From Escarpia spicata (taxonomy: Eukaryota; Annelida; Polychaeta; Sabellida; Siboglinidae), in assembly GCA_963995525.1 (NCBI GenBank), contig OZ023206.1:73004506-73068505 (forward strand): a DNA stretch of 64,000 bases. The letters run 5' to 3'. The notes beneath the pieces are model-generated. The model made no database searches, was not told the origin of the DNA, and worked only from the letters and a program-made list of their open reading frames with translations. Shown here piece after piece: positions 13,291-23,021 of the stretch. Position numbers and translations under genes: made by a program. Numbering within the stretch: position 1 is the stretch's first letter; every line of letters starts with the position of its first letter.

Positions 13291-13513
13291 ATCACCGTCA
13301 ATCTTTGTCTCGGAAACAATGTCGATAAGAGTAAATACTAGTATTATGTGCATTACATTGCAAGGGCGGCGTGACATCTGCTAAATCAAACATACCCGCT
13401 TACAGTTGTTGCTCTCAAAATTTTGCTACGTGTTTTTGCCATATAGAAAACAAACTGGGCCGGAATATACGACAGAATGTTTGAATGTTCCACGTGATCG
13501 GCGTCAATTGTTG

Positions 13514-13785
13514 AAGTCTGCTGTTGCTGCTGATACTACTACTTATACTACTTCTACTACCATTACTAGTACTACTGCTGCTGCTGCTGCAGCTACTGCT
13601 GCTGCTGCTGCTACTACTGCTGCTGCATCTGCTACTGCTACTACTACTACTACTTATACTACTTCCACTACCATTACTACTACTACTGCTGCTGCTACTG
13701 CTGCTGTATCTGCTACTGCTGCTGCTGATACTGCTACTACTACTACTTATACTACTTATACTACTTATACTACTTCTACAACCAT

Positions 13786-13816
<31 letters not shown>

Positions 13817-13914
13817 ATTGCTGCTGCATCTGCTACTGCTACTACTACTACTTATACTACTTATACTACTTCCACTACCATTACTATTACTACTGCTGCT
13901 GCTGCTGCTTCATA
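13514..13914. repeat. Compound (CTG/CTA)n triplet array
   Basis: About 400 bp of mixed CTG, CTA, TTA and CCA triplets in three higher-order blocks, each ending in a cttctaccattact-like phrase. It encodes Leu-rich or Thr/Ala-rich ORFs that are artefacts. The paralogous region at 52,808-52,915 has a shorter ACT-type array at the same place, so it sits in the FReD intron. Confidence 0.9.
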
Positions 13915-13919
13915 GTTCA

Positions 13920-15950
13920 ACGTGGGACATGTTTTCGTAACTAGTAATAAACAATAACGCACACTGACCAAGTTTGTGAACTGTTACATGTGGATTGGGG
14001 CGCCAGGCAACTGTCTCGAACTAGGACTACACTGCGCCGTACGTTGGCGCGCCACACATCGGCACGCTGGCAATACACGCGTTGACACGTTGACGCGGCA
14101 CGCAATGGCACGTTCGCGTGTTGGCGCGCTGAATACAGTTACAGCGTTGGGCACATAAGCGCACCGGCATGATGTGGTCGATTAGGTTGGCGTAGAAAAC
14201 CTGAACTTAAAAAAAATAAAAACATATTTTTTTATTTTGAACTAGGTGTGTAATGTTGTCTCTACATTGCCGGAACTTGCCATATTAGCTACGATAATAC
14301 ATATAGTAGTCGTAACACTTTCTGCCGTTCGTAAATCGAATAAGCCTTTATATAACAACATTATACGGAAACGTCTACGTGTGGAAGTTATATTCTAAAT
14401 CGCTACCAATTATTTAATTGATTAACAAATTGTTGAAAAAAATGTATTTAGTTAAACATTTTAATGAAAGACGACATTTAAATATTTCTTCTGTACCACA
14501 CGGAATTAACATAATTTTATTTGTTTAGCATCTGATAATGCCAATATTATGTTGTATTACCGACATTTTCCGCGGAACAATCTCTGTCGGATATAAATAC
14601 GGTCGGAAGTTATGCAATTATTAGTGATATACACAGTGGAAAATGTTGTCTTATTCTAACATATTTAAATCTTCGTATCGTTCCAATACATGCCTGTGCA
14701 GATTATTTCTTGTATGCTGCCTCCAGGAGTACCTCAGGGGGAGTTGTACAGTTTTCCCCAGTAAATATAATTATTTATATTAATTCATATGATAAAGCTA
14801 ACTTAAGTTAGTAACAAGTTATCATATGGTTTTAATGTTGGCTTATCATATGCTCGTCGTGACACATTTCTAAGCGTCAAGATGCATTTGGACGTTTTTG
14901 GTGAGCCTCAAGTGAGGTGCAGACGGGGGTCTCTCAGGGTGTTCTTGCAGGTTTCTGTTGGAGCCACTGTGTTCTCTTTATCATCTTCTTGCCGGCAGAC
15001 TTCAAGATGTCGAACAGAGTCGTTTCCAACTAGCGAGATTATAGTTGTTGCGTGCCACCTTGTTGGACGTGTTAATTTGTGTGGTTGCACAAAGGTGGCC
15101 TCATCCTTGGCGACTCCACGATGATCGTCATAGAACGGGTGGTGTTATAAAGAGAAACAGGGAAACAAGGAGTAGACTACACATGCGAGTACGAGGAATT
15201 CGGACACCACAAATATACATACTGGAAAAACTTTGATATTTTTCACCCCATGCAAACCCTGGCACTGTAGCTAGTGAGTAATAAACGTGGATTCATCACT
15301 CGTTACATCTAGCAAGAACGCAGGTACCTAACGTATCATATTGTCAGCGCTAGTCACTGCGACACTCATCATCGAAGACAAAGACGGTGAACACTGCGTG
15401 CACAGTTCACTCCAGATAACTCGAATATCACATAAGTATGTTTTCGTCTAGTTGAACCTTTTTCCTCAGTTCCGGTCCTTTACGTTGCTAAAATGTAGGT
15501 CCTCATAACTAGATATTATATAGTAATTAGAACTAATAATAATAATAACTTTATTGAGACACTCGTTTCCAAAGAAGAAACATGTTAAATTGTGTTAACA
15601 ATGTTTCTAAAATACAAATACACACGTAATGATTAATAGAGGTACTCAAATGTGAGTAATAAAATAAAACCTTCACAAATATTTTTCTAAAATAAAACTG
15701 AGCTAGACAATCATGATCTAAAGCTGTAATACATACAGCAATTACGGTATCGTGGATAATTCTCAGGTTCGACTTATCCACAGTGTATTGCACTTGTTTG
15801 TTGTAAAATGGTGTCAGTTGCTGTGTTGGCGGTCGCTGCCAAACGGACGTTATTGTTGTCACACGTAGGTGTTCCTTGCTACATACAAGTGAATGTTCAT
15901 TGTCACGTATAGGTGTTCTGTGTGACATGTTTGTCTTCATTTTCACGTGT
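13920..15950 (+). other. FReD intron, copy B, no coding exon
   Basis: Collinear with 52,976-55,908 of copy C except that the segment with the first FReD exon (53,800-54,350 in C) is absent. I see no further gene. Confidence 0.55.
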
Positions 15951-15952
15951 AG

Positions 15953-16144
<192 letters not shown>

Positions 16145-16466
16145 TGAATATTCCTACATAACACATTCATATTACAAAAGTATTGTTATTATTTAATAAA
16201 AAGCATACTTTATAGAAACAAATATAAATGGAACGTCATATCTTTCAGGTAGTACTTAGTTTGAATTGATTTAGATTAGTACAAATTGTACTGTTTTTTG
16301 TGTACATTTGGCGATACATTCAACAGCAGTAAGTTATTATTTTGATGTTGTATTAGAGTCGTTGTAGCTGGTGATACTTCGTGGTGTAACGTGACGTTGT
16401 TGGTTAGATATGTTATATATGTTTTACACGTGACATGGTGTACACTATTAAACTATATATTTTCAG

Positions 16467-16524
16467 GCAATGATTACCTTAATGATCTAACATCGCAAGC
16501 ACGATATTCGCTACGAATAGACAT
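16467..16524 (+). pseudogene. FReD exon c', partial local duplication
   Basis: An acceptor and the first 58 bases of exon c (NDYLNDLTSQARYSLRID) are followed by intron sequence instead of the rest of the exon. About 230 bp of intron plus the exon 5' half was tandemly duplicated. The same partial duplicate exists in the inverted arm (36,115-36,172), so it predates the inverted duplication. Confidence 0.7.
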
Positions 16525-16697
16525 TTGGATTATTACAATTTGTATTGCTTGTTGTGCACGTTTGGCGATACTTTCAATATAATTAAGTTACTGTCGTTGG
16601 TGATACTTCTTGGTAAACGCGACGTTGTGTTTTGATTACAGCTGTTTGATATGTTGTACACGTGACGTGGTGTGCAGAATTAAACTATATATTTCAG

Positions 16698-16862
16698 GCA
16701 ACGATTACCTTAATGATTTAACATCGCAAGCCAGATATTCGCTACGAATTGACATGGAAGACTTTGACAGTGAAAGCAGATAAGCAGTGTACACCAACTT
16801 TGCTGTTTCACCGGAAGGAGACAAATACAAACACGTACTCAGGTCATACAGCGGCACGGCAG
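16698..16862 (+). pseudogene. FReD exon c, copy B, nonsense codon
   Basis: A 165-bp exon with a normal acceptor (atttcag) and donor (gtaaat), the same length as 56,380-56,544. Where the other two copies read SESRYAVY, this copy has TAA at the Tyr codon (about 16,782). The remainder (FAVSPEGDKYK, SYSGTAG) is conserved. The downstream intron carries the LINE and the Polinton, and exon d is absent. Confidence 0.8.
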
Positions 16863-17064
16863 GTAAATGGAATATGTATGTATAAGTATGCATATATGTT
16901 GTACAAGCACAATATATTATATACGTACGTTTCTATGTTGACTGTTCAGTCGGATCAATTCGTGTGTCAGTGTAGCTGTGCTGTGTGAAAGCTTTACAAA
17001 TCCCAGCGGAAATGTATAACTAGATCGCTTTATCCATCATTCATAATGGAATAGTCAAATTAAG

Positions 17065-18812
17065 AACGCCATTAGATAGGTCGCGCTATTCTAAGCAACG
17101 TCATCTCTGTAATAGGCAAATGGCCAAAGCTAAATCAGATTAGTTTATAAATATGTTCATAAACAAGTCTGGTAACATTCTACACAGACAACCTACTCCA
17201 TCATTACCTGATCATGTGTCAATTAAGTATCTATGTGATTCGTTCTATAGTTACTTTAGGAATAAAATCAATATTATTCGTTCTGCTTTCCCACGACATT
17301 AGTAATTTAAGTAATGTCAGTGTGGACTTTCCACAAATAAATTCTCAACATTTGAAGCTGCAACAGTTGAAGAATTTAGAAAACTAATTATGTCCTCCCC
17401 AAATAAATCTTGTGCACTTGATCCATTTTCAACAATACTGCTAAAAGCATGTCTCTATACACTAATTGGACCTATAACATATTTGTATAAATGCATCACT
17501 TTGTTCTGGCTGTTTTCCTGATAATTTCATATACGCCCATGTCACACCACTTGTTAAGAAGTCAACTCTGCCTAAACAAGACCCAAACCTTTATAGGCCT
17601 ATTTATAACCTCAGCTTTATTTCCAAAATAATAGAAAAGGTAGTAGCAAGTCGTCTTATGTATCACATTAGCACACATTTCTTAACTACTGTGTCACGAT
17701 CGGCATATAGGCAGTTTCATTCAACAGAGACTGCCTTCTTAAAGGTTCATAATGACATTAACTTGAACATTGATAATGGTACTAGATCTCTCTGTCGCTT
17801 TTGACTCGATTTATCACAGCATTCTCACTGGACGCCTATTAAAGTGGTACGGCATATCTATAAAGATTGGGAACTGCTTTTCAGCTGCACTGCCGGCTTT
17901 ATTTGGTGTTCCCAGGGTTCTGTTCTTGGGCCTTTGCTTTTTACTCTTTTCACCACGCCACTAAGCTCTGTTATACATAAACATAACTTGGATGATCATC
18001 TTTATGCTGATGATCCTCAGACCAACATTTCAGTTGCAGAGTAGTAAACTGGATGGTTTTTTTCCCTACGCGTATTTGGAATCAGTACATCACGCCAGCA
18101 AACTCGGTGCGGAATCTAGGAGTGATCTTTGATAGTAACTTCAACTTCCTCCAACACATATCTCAAACATGTCGCTGCTGTTTTTATCATATTCGTGATC
18201 TTTGCCGTATTCGCCGGTATATGTCATTTTCTGTTGCTAAAACTATTGCAACAGCGCTTGTTAGCAGCAGAATTGACTATTGCAATTACCACCTTTATAA
18301 TATCGCTAGCAAGGATATCACAAAACTTCAGCGTGTCCCAAATTTTCTAGCAAGAGTAGTTACAAGATCTCCTCGTTTATCTCGCTCTGTACTACTTTTG
18401 AAGTCTTTGCATTGACTTCCTGTACGACATCGTATAATATATAAGATTGGTACCATTACATACCAGGCACTGTCCAATAAGCAACCGTCTTATTTGCATT
18501 CCTTGCTTACTCCTGTAAGACAATTTAACCAGCGTCGATCATCTATTTCTGACCTATTTTTGTTCCTAGAGTCAACACTAACATTGGAACTAGGGCTTTT
18601 TCTTTTGCTGCAACACTTTGGAATAAGCTCCCTCTTAGTGTTAGATCAGTTGAAAATAAAAAAAAATTCCGTCGTCATTTAAAAACGTATGTTTACAACC
18701 TTGCTTAATCACCGTAGTAGATTTTAAGATTGACCAATCCTTTTGTTTTCATGCGCCTCTGAGCTTGGTTTCCAAGGATTTAGGCGCAATAGAAGTTATC
18801 TTATTATTATTA
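17065..18812 (+). mobile_element. L2/CR1-like LINE, 5'-truncated, inactive
   Basis: The plus strand shows reverse-transcriptase parts in order: the [12 protein letters not shown] block, [16 protein letters not shown], the YADD box (17,998-18,015 region), then the C-terminal VRNLGVIFDSNFNF and IRRYMSFSVAK...SSRIDYCN segments. A stop follows ISVAE at about 18,042, and frame shifts occur at about 17,776, 17,915 and 18,415. The element ends in cgcctctgagcttgg...ggcgcaatagaag and a (TTA)n tail at about 18,800. It sits in the FReD c-d intron. Confidence 0.75.
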
Positions 18813-19030
18813 TTATGTCATGAACTTTTATGCGGACATCAATGTTCAAAGTCGTTGGCTATGTATATGTTTTATTCGCAACTTATAGCCGTGCATGCGT
18901 CTATTGGGCGGTGTTATTTATAAACAAACGTTTTGGACTCAATATATATAGGATGGTGTTTTCAGTCAAGGGATTTGTTTTTATGATGTAAACCTAAAAT
19001 ATGGATTTGAAAATGTTGTATACATATATG
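18813..19030 (+). other. Host FReD intron left of the Polinton
   Basis: Matches 57,000-57,145 in FReD copy C (ggatggtgttttcagtcaag and atgtaaacctaaaa). It therefore anchors the Polinton insertion to the intron between FReD exons c and d. Confidence 0.7.
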
Positions 19031-19036
19031 CATATA
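19031..19036. repeat. Target-site duplication, left (CATATA)
   Basis: CATATA lies directly outside the left terminus and is repeated at 34,286-34,291. Six base pairs is the usual Maverick/Polinton duplication length. The surrounding TA-rich sequence makes a chance match possible but unlikely at both exact boundaries. Confidence 0.8.
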
Positions 19037-19345
19037 AGTAGTAGTAGAGTGGCTGAAGCCCCCTTGTAAAAAGGTCATGTACTCAAGATCAAAGAAAGAT
19101 CAAAGAAATAGGCTCCGCCCCAAAAATATTTCCAAAAACTTAGCATCTATACAGAAAAAGTCAACATCAAAGGATTTTGCACTTTTTCCGAAAACTTAGC
19201 AGCGGAACTAAATACCCTTAATTACCCTTAATTACCCTTAATTACATTTGATTGATAGGACCACCCAACGATTCTGACCCGTTGCCCTTTAGTGTGTGTT
19301 TCTATGCGTGATTGACAGACCCAACGACAAATCAGAGGCTTGGAA
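19037..19345 (+). repeat. Polinton left terminal inverted repeat
   Basis: Reverse complement of 33,959-34,285 with scattered mismatches. It contains the decamer ATTACCCTTA in tandem, one copy more than the right end. It starts AGTAGTAG, as expected for Polinton AG/CT termini. Homology ends at aatcagaggcttggaat, after which the sequence turns into the first promoter. Confidence 0.92.
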
Positions 19346-19381
19346 TCCGCCCAGCAGTATTAATGATTGGCTACTAAGGCT

Positions 19382-19391
19382 ACTATATAGT
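19382..19391 (+). promoter_or_regulatory. TATA-like element before the first rightward gene
   Basis: ctatatagta lies about 40 bp before the ATG at 19,429, directly inside the terminal repeat. Position and sequence fit a core promoter; no other signal was identified. Confidence 0.45.
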
Positions 19392-19428
19392 ATGGGCGGC
19401 CGGTGACGTGAATAGTAGCAGCTTGGCG

Positions 19429-19884
19429 ATGACTCCCGCTATATATTTCCGTGGGAGTGCATCGTTTCTGTCGAACTGGTATCCGTGTCGAGTGGCGGCG
19501 TATGGTCGAGGCTTCAGATCCGTAGAGCACGCTTATCATTTTAGAAAAGCGATGTTTCACGACGATACCCAAACCGCTGAGTGTATCAAAGAGGCGTGGT
19601 CGGGGTATAGCGCAAAACGCCGAAGTTCCAGAATCGAGAAAAAGAGAACGAACGCCGAATGGTACGCCGTTAGGGTCGCGTGCATGAAGTCCCTGCTGAT
19701 GAGCAAGTTCGGGGGGTCAAAGAAGTTGAAAGACGCCCTATTGGCTACCGGGGAAGCCGAATTGGTGGAGTGGGTGCCGTCGCACGATGCCTTCTGGGGT
19801 ATTGGCATTGGCGACAGAGAGGGACAGAATATGCTCGGTAAATTAGTGATGGAGGTGCGCGAGGAGCTTAGAAGAAACGAATAA
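19429..19884 (+). CDS. NADAR/YbiA-like (DUF1768) protein
   Basis: A 151-residue open frame with the hallmarks of the NADAR (YbiA, DUF1768) fold over its whole length. SNWYPC follows an FRGSASFL strand. Next is the motif FRSVEHAYHFRKA with its conserved Glu-His. Then come an RMSSRI-like basic loop, W-Y-A-V-R...M, KFGG, the LLATGEAELVEW strand, and the C-terminal DAFWGIG...GQNMLGKLVMEVRE. Known members act on N-glycosidic bonds, in riboflavin-intermediate clearance (YbiA) or on ADP-ribosylated or NAD-derived substrates, and several phage and large-virus members exist. ATG 19,429 is chosen; the frame is open upstream but only to a GTG. AATAAA (19,880-19,885) overlaps the stop. The gene is intact, unlike many neighbours. 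The precise substrate is unknown. Confidence 0.82.
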   Translation: MTPAIYFRGSASFLSNWYPCRVAAYGRGFRSVEHAYHFRKAMFHDDTQTAECIKEAWSGYSAKRRSSRIEKKRTNAEWYAVRVACMKSLLMSKFGGSKKLKDALLATGEAELVEWVPSHDAFWGIGIGDREGQNMLGKLVMEVREELRRNE

Positions 19885-19885
19885 A
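19880..19885 (+). terminator. Polyadenylation signal overlapping the NADAR stop
   Basis: AATAAA includes the TAA stop of the NADAR frame (TAA 19,882-19,884). It would end a short transcript of this gene just before the ATPase start at 19,923. Confidence 0.5.
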
Positions 19886-19922
19886 GTCGGCTGTCGCGGC
19901 CGCGTGCGCGACAGTCGTAGAT

Positions 19923-20542
19923 ATGAGCGTGCCGTTGAAGCATCCGTTTACGTGTATTGTGGCCGGTCCCACGGGGTGCGGCAAGACTACTTTCGTTGCT
20001 CGCCTAATACGGCATTCGGCCGCCATGATCGAGCCGCCGCCCGAGAAAGTCCTGTGGTGCTACGGCCAGTGGCAGGACGCCTACAAGACGATGCCGCCTA
20101 CAATAGAATTCGTAGAGGGCCTACCGGATCCGACGCGTTTAAACGGCAAAACGAGGACGCTTCTAGTGCTCGATGACCTCATGGAGGAAACCAATAGTCG
20201 GGTCACGACCCTGTTTACTAAAAAAGCCATCACTGTAACACGTCCGTCGTACAGTTGCTGCAGAATATGTTTCCGAAAGGAAAAGAGAGCCGCACGATTA
20301 GTCTGAACGCCCAATATATGGTACTATTCAAGAGCCCCCGGGATGCCGGCCAAGTAAGTCACCTAACAAAACAGATGTATCCGGGTAAGGTTGACTACAT
20401 GATCGAGTCTTTCAAAGACGCCACGTCGGCCGCGTACGGCTATCTTTTTGTAGATTTGAAACAGGAAACGGAGGAGTCCATGCGCATGCGCACGTGTATA
20501 TTTCCGGACGACCGCCTCCAGTACGCCTACGTGAGGCGATAA
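19923..20542 (+). pseudogene. ATP: Polinton packaging ATPase, one frame break
   Basis: FtsK/HerA-superfamily, A32-like ATPase that in related viruses pumps DNA into the capsid. The first part (ATG 19,923) has Walker A GPTGCGKTT at residues about 15-23 and Walker B-like LLVLDDLM near residue 80-87. The second part starts after a shift to the -1 frame. It contains the sensor/arginine-region strands (SLNAQYMVLFK, GYLFVDL) and ends at 20,542. The switch lies between about 20,220 and 20,255, probably at the A6 run near 20,219-20,224, and is consistent with one lost base. Total length of roughly 205 residues fits Polinton ATPases. A -1 ribosomal slip at the A-run is a less likely alternative. Confidence 0.9.
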
Positions 20543-20582
20543 AAGGAGGGCGCCGTCACCGGGAGCGTCATTCGCGTTAAGG

Positions 20583-20939
20583 ATGGCGGACCGCGTGAAG
20601 AGGCATGTCCTGGCGTTGCAGCTGCTGAGTCGTACTAAGAAGGACGTCGCACTGCGAAAGGCCGTAATCGCCGACGCCGACGCCGACCTCGTGTGTAGTC
20701 TGTGCGATTGCGCATACAACATTCTGATAGGGAACGTGAAAATATCGGCGAAGCAGAAAAAAGTACTGGCAAAATACAAGAAGCACTTGCGTAAGCTGGG
20801 GAACAAAAAGGTGCCCGTCAAACAGAAACGGGCCATTCTGCAAACGGGGTCGGGCGCCTTTCTGACGCCCCTGCTGGCACCGTTAGCAAGCACCGTTTTA
20901 CTGCCCCTGCTCAGACAGACTTTCGGCGGGAAAAAGTGA
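20583..20939 (+). CDS. Conserved small Polinton protein (118 aa)
   Basis: An intact 118-residue frame, ATG 20,583. It is highly basic in the middle (KISAKQKKVLAKYKKHLRKLG) and has a Cys-containing helix LVCSLCDCAYNILIGN at residues about 36-51. It ends in a hydrophobic Leu/Pro/Gly-rich tail (TPLLAPLASTVLLPLL). I recognise this layout (KRH start, Cys helix, basic helix, hydrophobic C-terminus) from other invertebrate Polintons, where it is a conserved protein of unknown function near the ATPase. It could be a minor virion or membrane-associated protein. There is no evidence for an enzymatic role. Confidence 0.7.
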   Translation: MADRVKRHVLALQLLSRTKKDVALRKAVIADADADLVCSLCDCAYNILIGNVKISAKQKKVLAKYKKHLRKLGNKKVPVKQKRAILQTGSGAFLTPLLAPLASTVLLPLLRQTFGGKK

Positions 20940-20961
20940 GAGGATTCAGCACGCAAAGAAG

Positions 20962-21678
20962 ATGGCGTTGGTCGATCCGCGATTGGTGGAGAGCCTACTG
21001 CCGCTTATCGACCAACCGCCGAGCACGACCCGGTCGCGTGCGATGAGTAGCCTGGACAGTGACATGAAAAACGTTCTAGAACGATCGGATTTATCGGACC
21101 ACGATAAGGCGGTGTCGTACAATCAACTGTTGGGCCGCTACAACGCGCTAGAGGCGGCCCGAGCGGCGCAGCCAGTACGCGTGTCGGTGGTGAGCGAGTT
21201 GACACCGGCTGCAACAGAGGCGACAACGACGCCGCCCTCGGACGCCATAGAGCGCGAAATAGTGGACAGCGTGCCGAAAACCCTGAAAGCGAAAGCCGGC
21301 CGACTTATTGCAAAAATGAAATCCGATCCGCTGTGTCGATGGAACGACCGCGGCGAGTTCGTGTACGACGGTCGAACGGTTAAGGGGAGCAACATGGTCG
21401 ACCTCGTGAACGACCTTATGCGAACACGAAAGAAGATGACCCCTCCTGTGGGGTGGGAAACGTTCGGGGAGCGTATGAGGGGACTGAAAGTGCCTATGGA
21501 GTTCGTCGGTAAACCCCGGTATCGGAAGGCCATGCAGCAGTCGAAATGGGTAGAAGAGACGGCACCGACGCCGGCTAAGCCCATTCGGCTCGGCGAGACG
21601 TGGACGCAGCAACACAGGCGGAGGACCGCCGTTAAAAAACGCCGTAGCGAAGCGCCGGAGTGGGAGACGTCGTCTTAA
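20962..21678 (+). CDS. Conserved Polinton protein (238 aa), unknown function
   Basis: An intact frame, ATG 20,962. The N-terminus begins MALVDPRLVESLLP, followed by a predicted helical block SLDSDMKNVLERSDLSDHDK and YNQLLGRYNALE, which recurs in invertebrate Polintons as I recall them. A low-complexity Ala/Thr linker follows, then a region with CRWNDRGEFVYDGR and GSNMVDLVNDLMR, and a basic Arg/Lys-rich C-terminus (RRRTAVKKRRS). It may be a DNA-binding or core protein. It lies 22 bp after the 118-aa gene and 8 bp before the next ATG, which points to a compact co-expressed block. Confidence 0.65.
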   Translation: MALVDPRLVESLLPLIDQPPSTTRSRAMSSLDSDMKNVLERSDLSDHDKAVSYNQLLGRYNALEAARAAQPVRVSVVSELTPAATEATTTPPSDAIEREIVDSVPKTLKAKAGRLIAKMKSDPLCRWNDRGEFVYDGRTVKGSNMVDLVNDLMRTRKKMTPPVGWETFGERMRGLKVPMEFVGKPRYRKAMQQSKWVEETAPTPAKPIRLGETWTQQHRRRTAVKKRRSEAPEWETSS

Positions 21679-21686
21679 GATCAGCA

Positions 21687-21851
21687 ATGCGAAGGTCGGT
21701 GATCGTCGTCGTAGCCGCCACAGTGCTTGTCCTTGTCTACGTCGGCATATTGGTGTGCGTCAATCGTGATTGTTTATCAACGTTGTCATGGTGTCCGGGT
21801 GGATTCGTGGCGCTAAACGAAAGCGTCGTCAACGAGACGATCCTCTTCTGA
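21687..21851 (+). CDS. Small single-pass membrane protein (54 aa)
   Basis: ATG 21,687 opens 54 residues: MRRS, one long hydrophobic helix (VIVVVAATVLVLVYVGILVC, residues 5-24), then a Cys-containing C-terminal part (CLSTLSWCPG). It overlaps the start of the integrase by about 64 bp in another frame. Size, position and the clear transmembrane helix argue for a real gene. A role is not known, and an accidental ORF remains possible. Confidence 0.5.
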   Translation: MRRSVIVVVAATVLVLVYVGILVCVNRDCLSTLSWCPGGFVALNESVVNETILF

Positions 21852-22883
21852 GGCGCGCCTATTACGACCCGAAACAGGCGGGCAGCTATGGCGCCGTTGA
21901 CGCATTGTATAGGGGGGTCGCAGCACGCAAACCGATCGTCGAGCGGTGGCTTGCGGCCCAAGATACGTACACCCTGCACAAACCGGTTAAACGAAAGTTC
22001 AAACGACGCTGCGTTATCGTCGGCGGTCGAAACCAGCAGTGGCAAGCCGATTTTGTCGACGTCGCTACACTGAAAAAATTCAATGACGGCATAACGTTTC
22101 TATTGACGGTTATCGACGTCTTCTCGAAGCGGGCGTGGTGCGTCCCGTTGAAGAGTAAGTCGGGCCCGTCCCTCGTCGCGGCCTTCGAGACCCTGTTGCA
22201 GGCGGAACGACCGCCGCACGCCCTGCAGACGGATAAGGGGACGGAGTTTCTCAACGCGCCCCTACAGAAACTCTTGAGGAACCACGGCGTTCGCCATTTC
22301 GTGACGCATAACGAGGAGACTAAGGCGAGCGTCGTGGAACGCTTCAATAGGACGCTGAAGACGCGCATGTGGCGCTATTTTACGAAACATCAGACGCTGC
22401 GACACGTAGAGGCGTTGCCGCATCTCGTACGATCGTACAACAACGCCTACCATCGAAGCATCGGCAGGACGCCGGCGAGCGTTAACGCCGAAAACCAGGA
22501 GAACGTATGGCAACGACTGTACGGGGGCGCCTCCGGCGGCGGTAAACCGAAACTGCGAGAGGGAGACCTTGTGCGCATCAGCAAGGTGAAGGGTCGGTTC
22601 AGAAAAGGGTACATGGCTAACTGGAGCGAAGAGCTCTTCACCATCGTAGAGGCGCATCCGTCCGAGCCGCCCGTGTATCGGCTGGAGGACGATGCCGGGA
22701 CGCCGGGACGCCGGTAGAGGGCACCTTCTACGAGGAGGAAGTACAACGCGTGATCGTCCCGAAGGAGAAACTGTACGACGGCGTCGTAAGGGGGGCACTG
22801 AAGTGCTCGTGAAATGGAGCGGTTATCCGGCCTCGTTCAACAGCTGGATCGACGCCGGGGCGCTCGTGGACTATAAAGGGTAG
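21788..22883 (+). pseudogene. INT: Polinton retroviral-type integrase with chromodomain, two frame breaks
   Basis: The DDE integrase joins element ends to target DNA. The first frame (ATG 21,788; a TTG lies upstream) has the Polinton N-terminal block YYDPKQAGSYGAVDALYR. The rve core then follows: Asp in WQADFVDV, Asp in LQTDKGTEF and Glu in SVVERFNRTLK about 35 residues later. Next are the GDLVRISK...F.KGY SH3-like segment and LFTIVE. That frame ends at 22,717 because an 8-bp unit GGGACGCC is tandemly duplicated at about 22,697-22,712. The coding signal continues in a second frame to about 22,790. It then shifts again at a G6 run (about 22,791-22,797) into the frame that encodes the chromodomain VLVKWSGYP...SWI, ending at 22,883. 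The catalytic triad is intact, but the protein would lack its chromodomain. Confidence 0.92.
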
Positions 22884-22978
22884 GGCGGTCGTGGCGTCGA
22901 CGGACAGTCATGTGGACGCGCCACATGGGGTGCTGGCCCCTACACGAGGCGGGCCTATGCAACGGTTTTTCGTTCTTT

Positions 22979-22984
22979 TATAAA
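22979..22984 (+). promoter_or_regulatory. TATA box before the capsid block
   Basis: TATAAA within cttttataaaggcccc, 38 bp before the ATG at 23,022. This is the best core-promoter match on the plus strand of the element. It would start a transcript covering the membrane protein and capsid genes. Confidence 0.6.
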
Positions 22985-23021
22985 GGCCCCTGCTGCATTG
23001 AGAGACCTCAGTGGCGCAACG

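Noticed and set aside
13406..13940. Leu-rich and Thr/Ala-rich ORFs
   Set aside because: Translation of the CTG/CTA triplet array in an intron.
19205..19250. Telomere-like repeat (ACCCTTAATT)
   Set aside because: Only two to three decamers, not a known telomere unit, and present in both terminal repeats as part of the element.
21788..22883. LTR retrotransposon or retrovirus
   Set aside because: The integrase stands alone without gag or reverse transcriptase and lies among capsid, ATPase and PolB genes inside Polinton terminal repeats.
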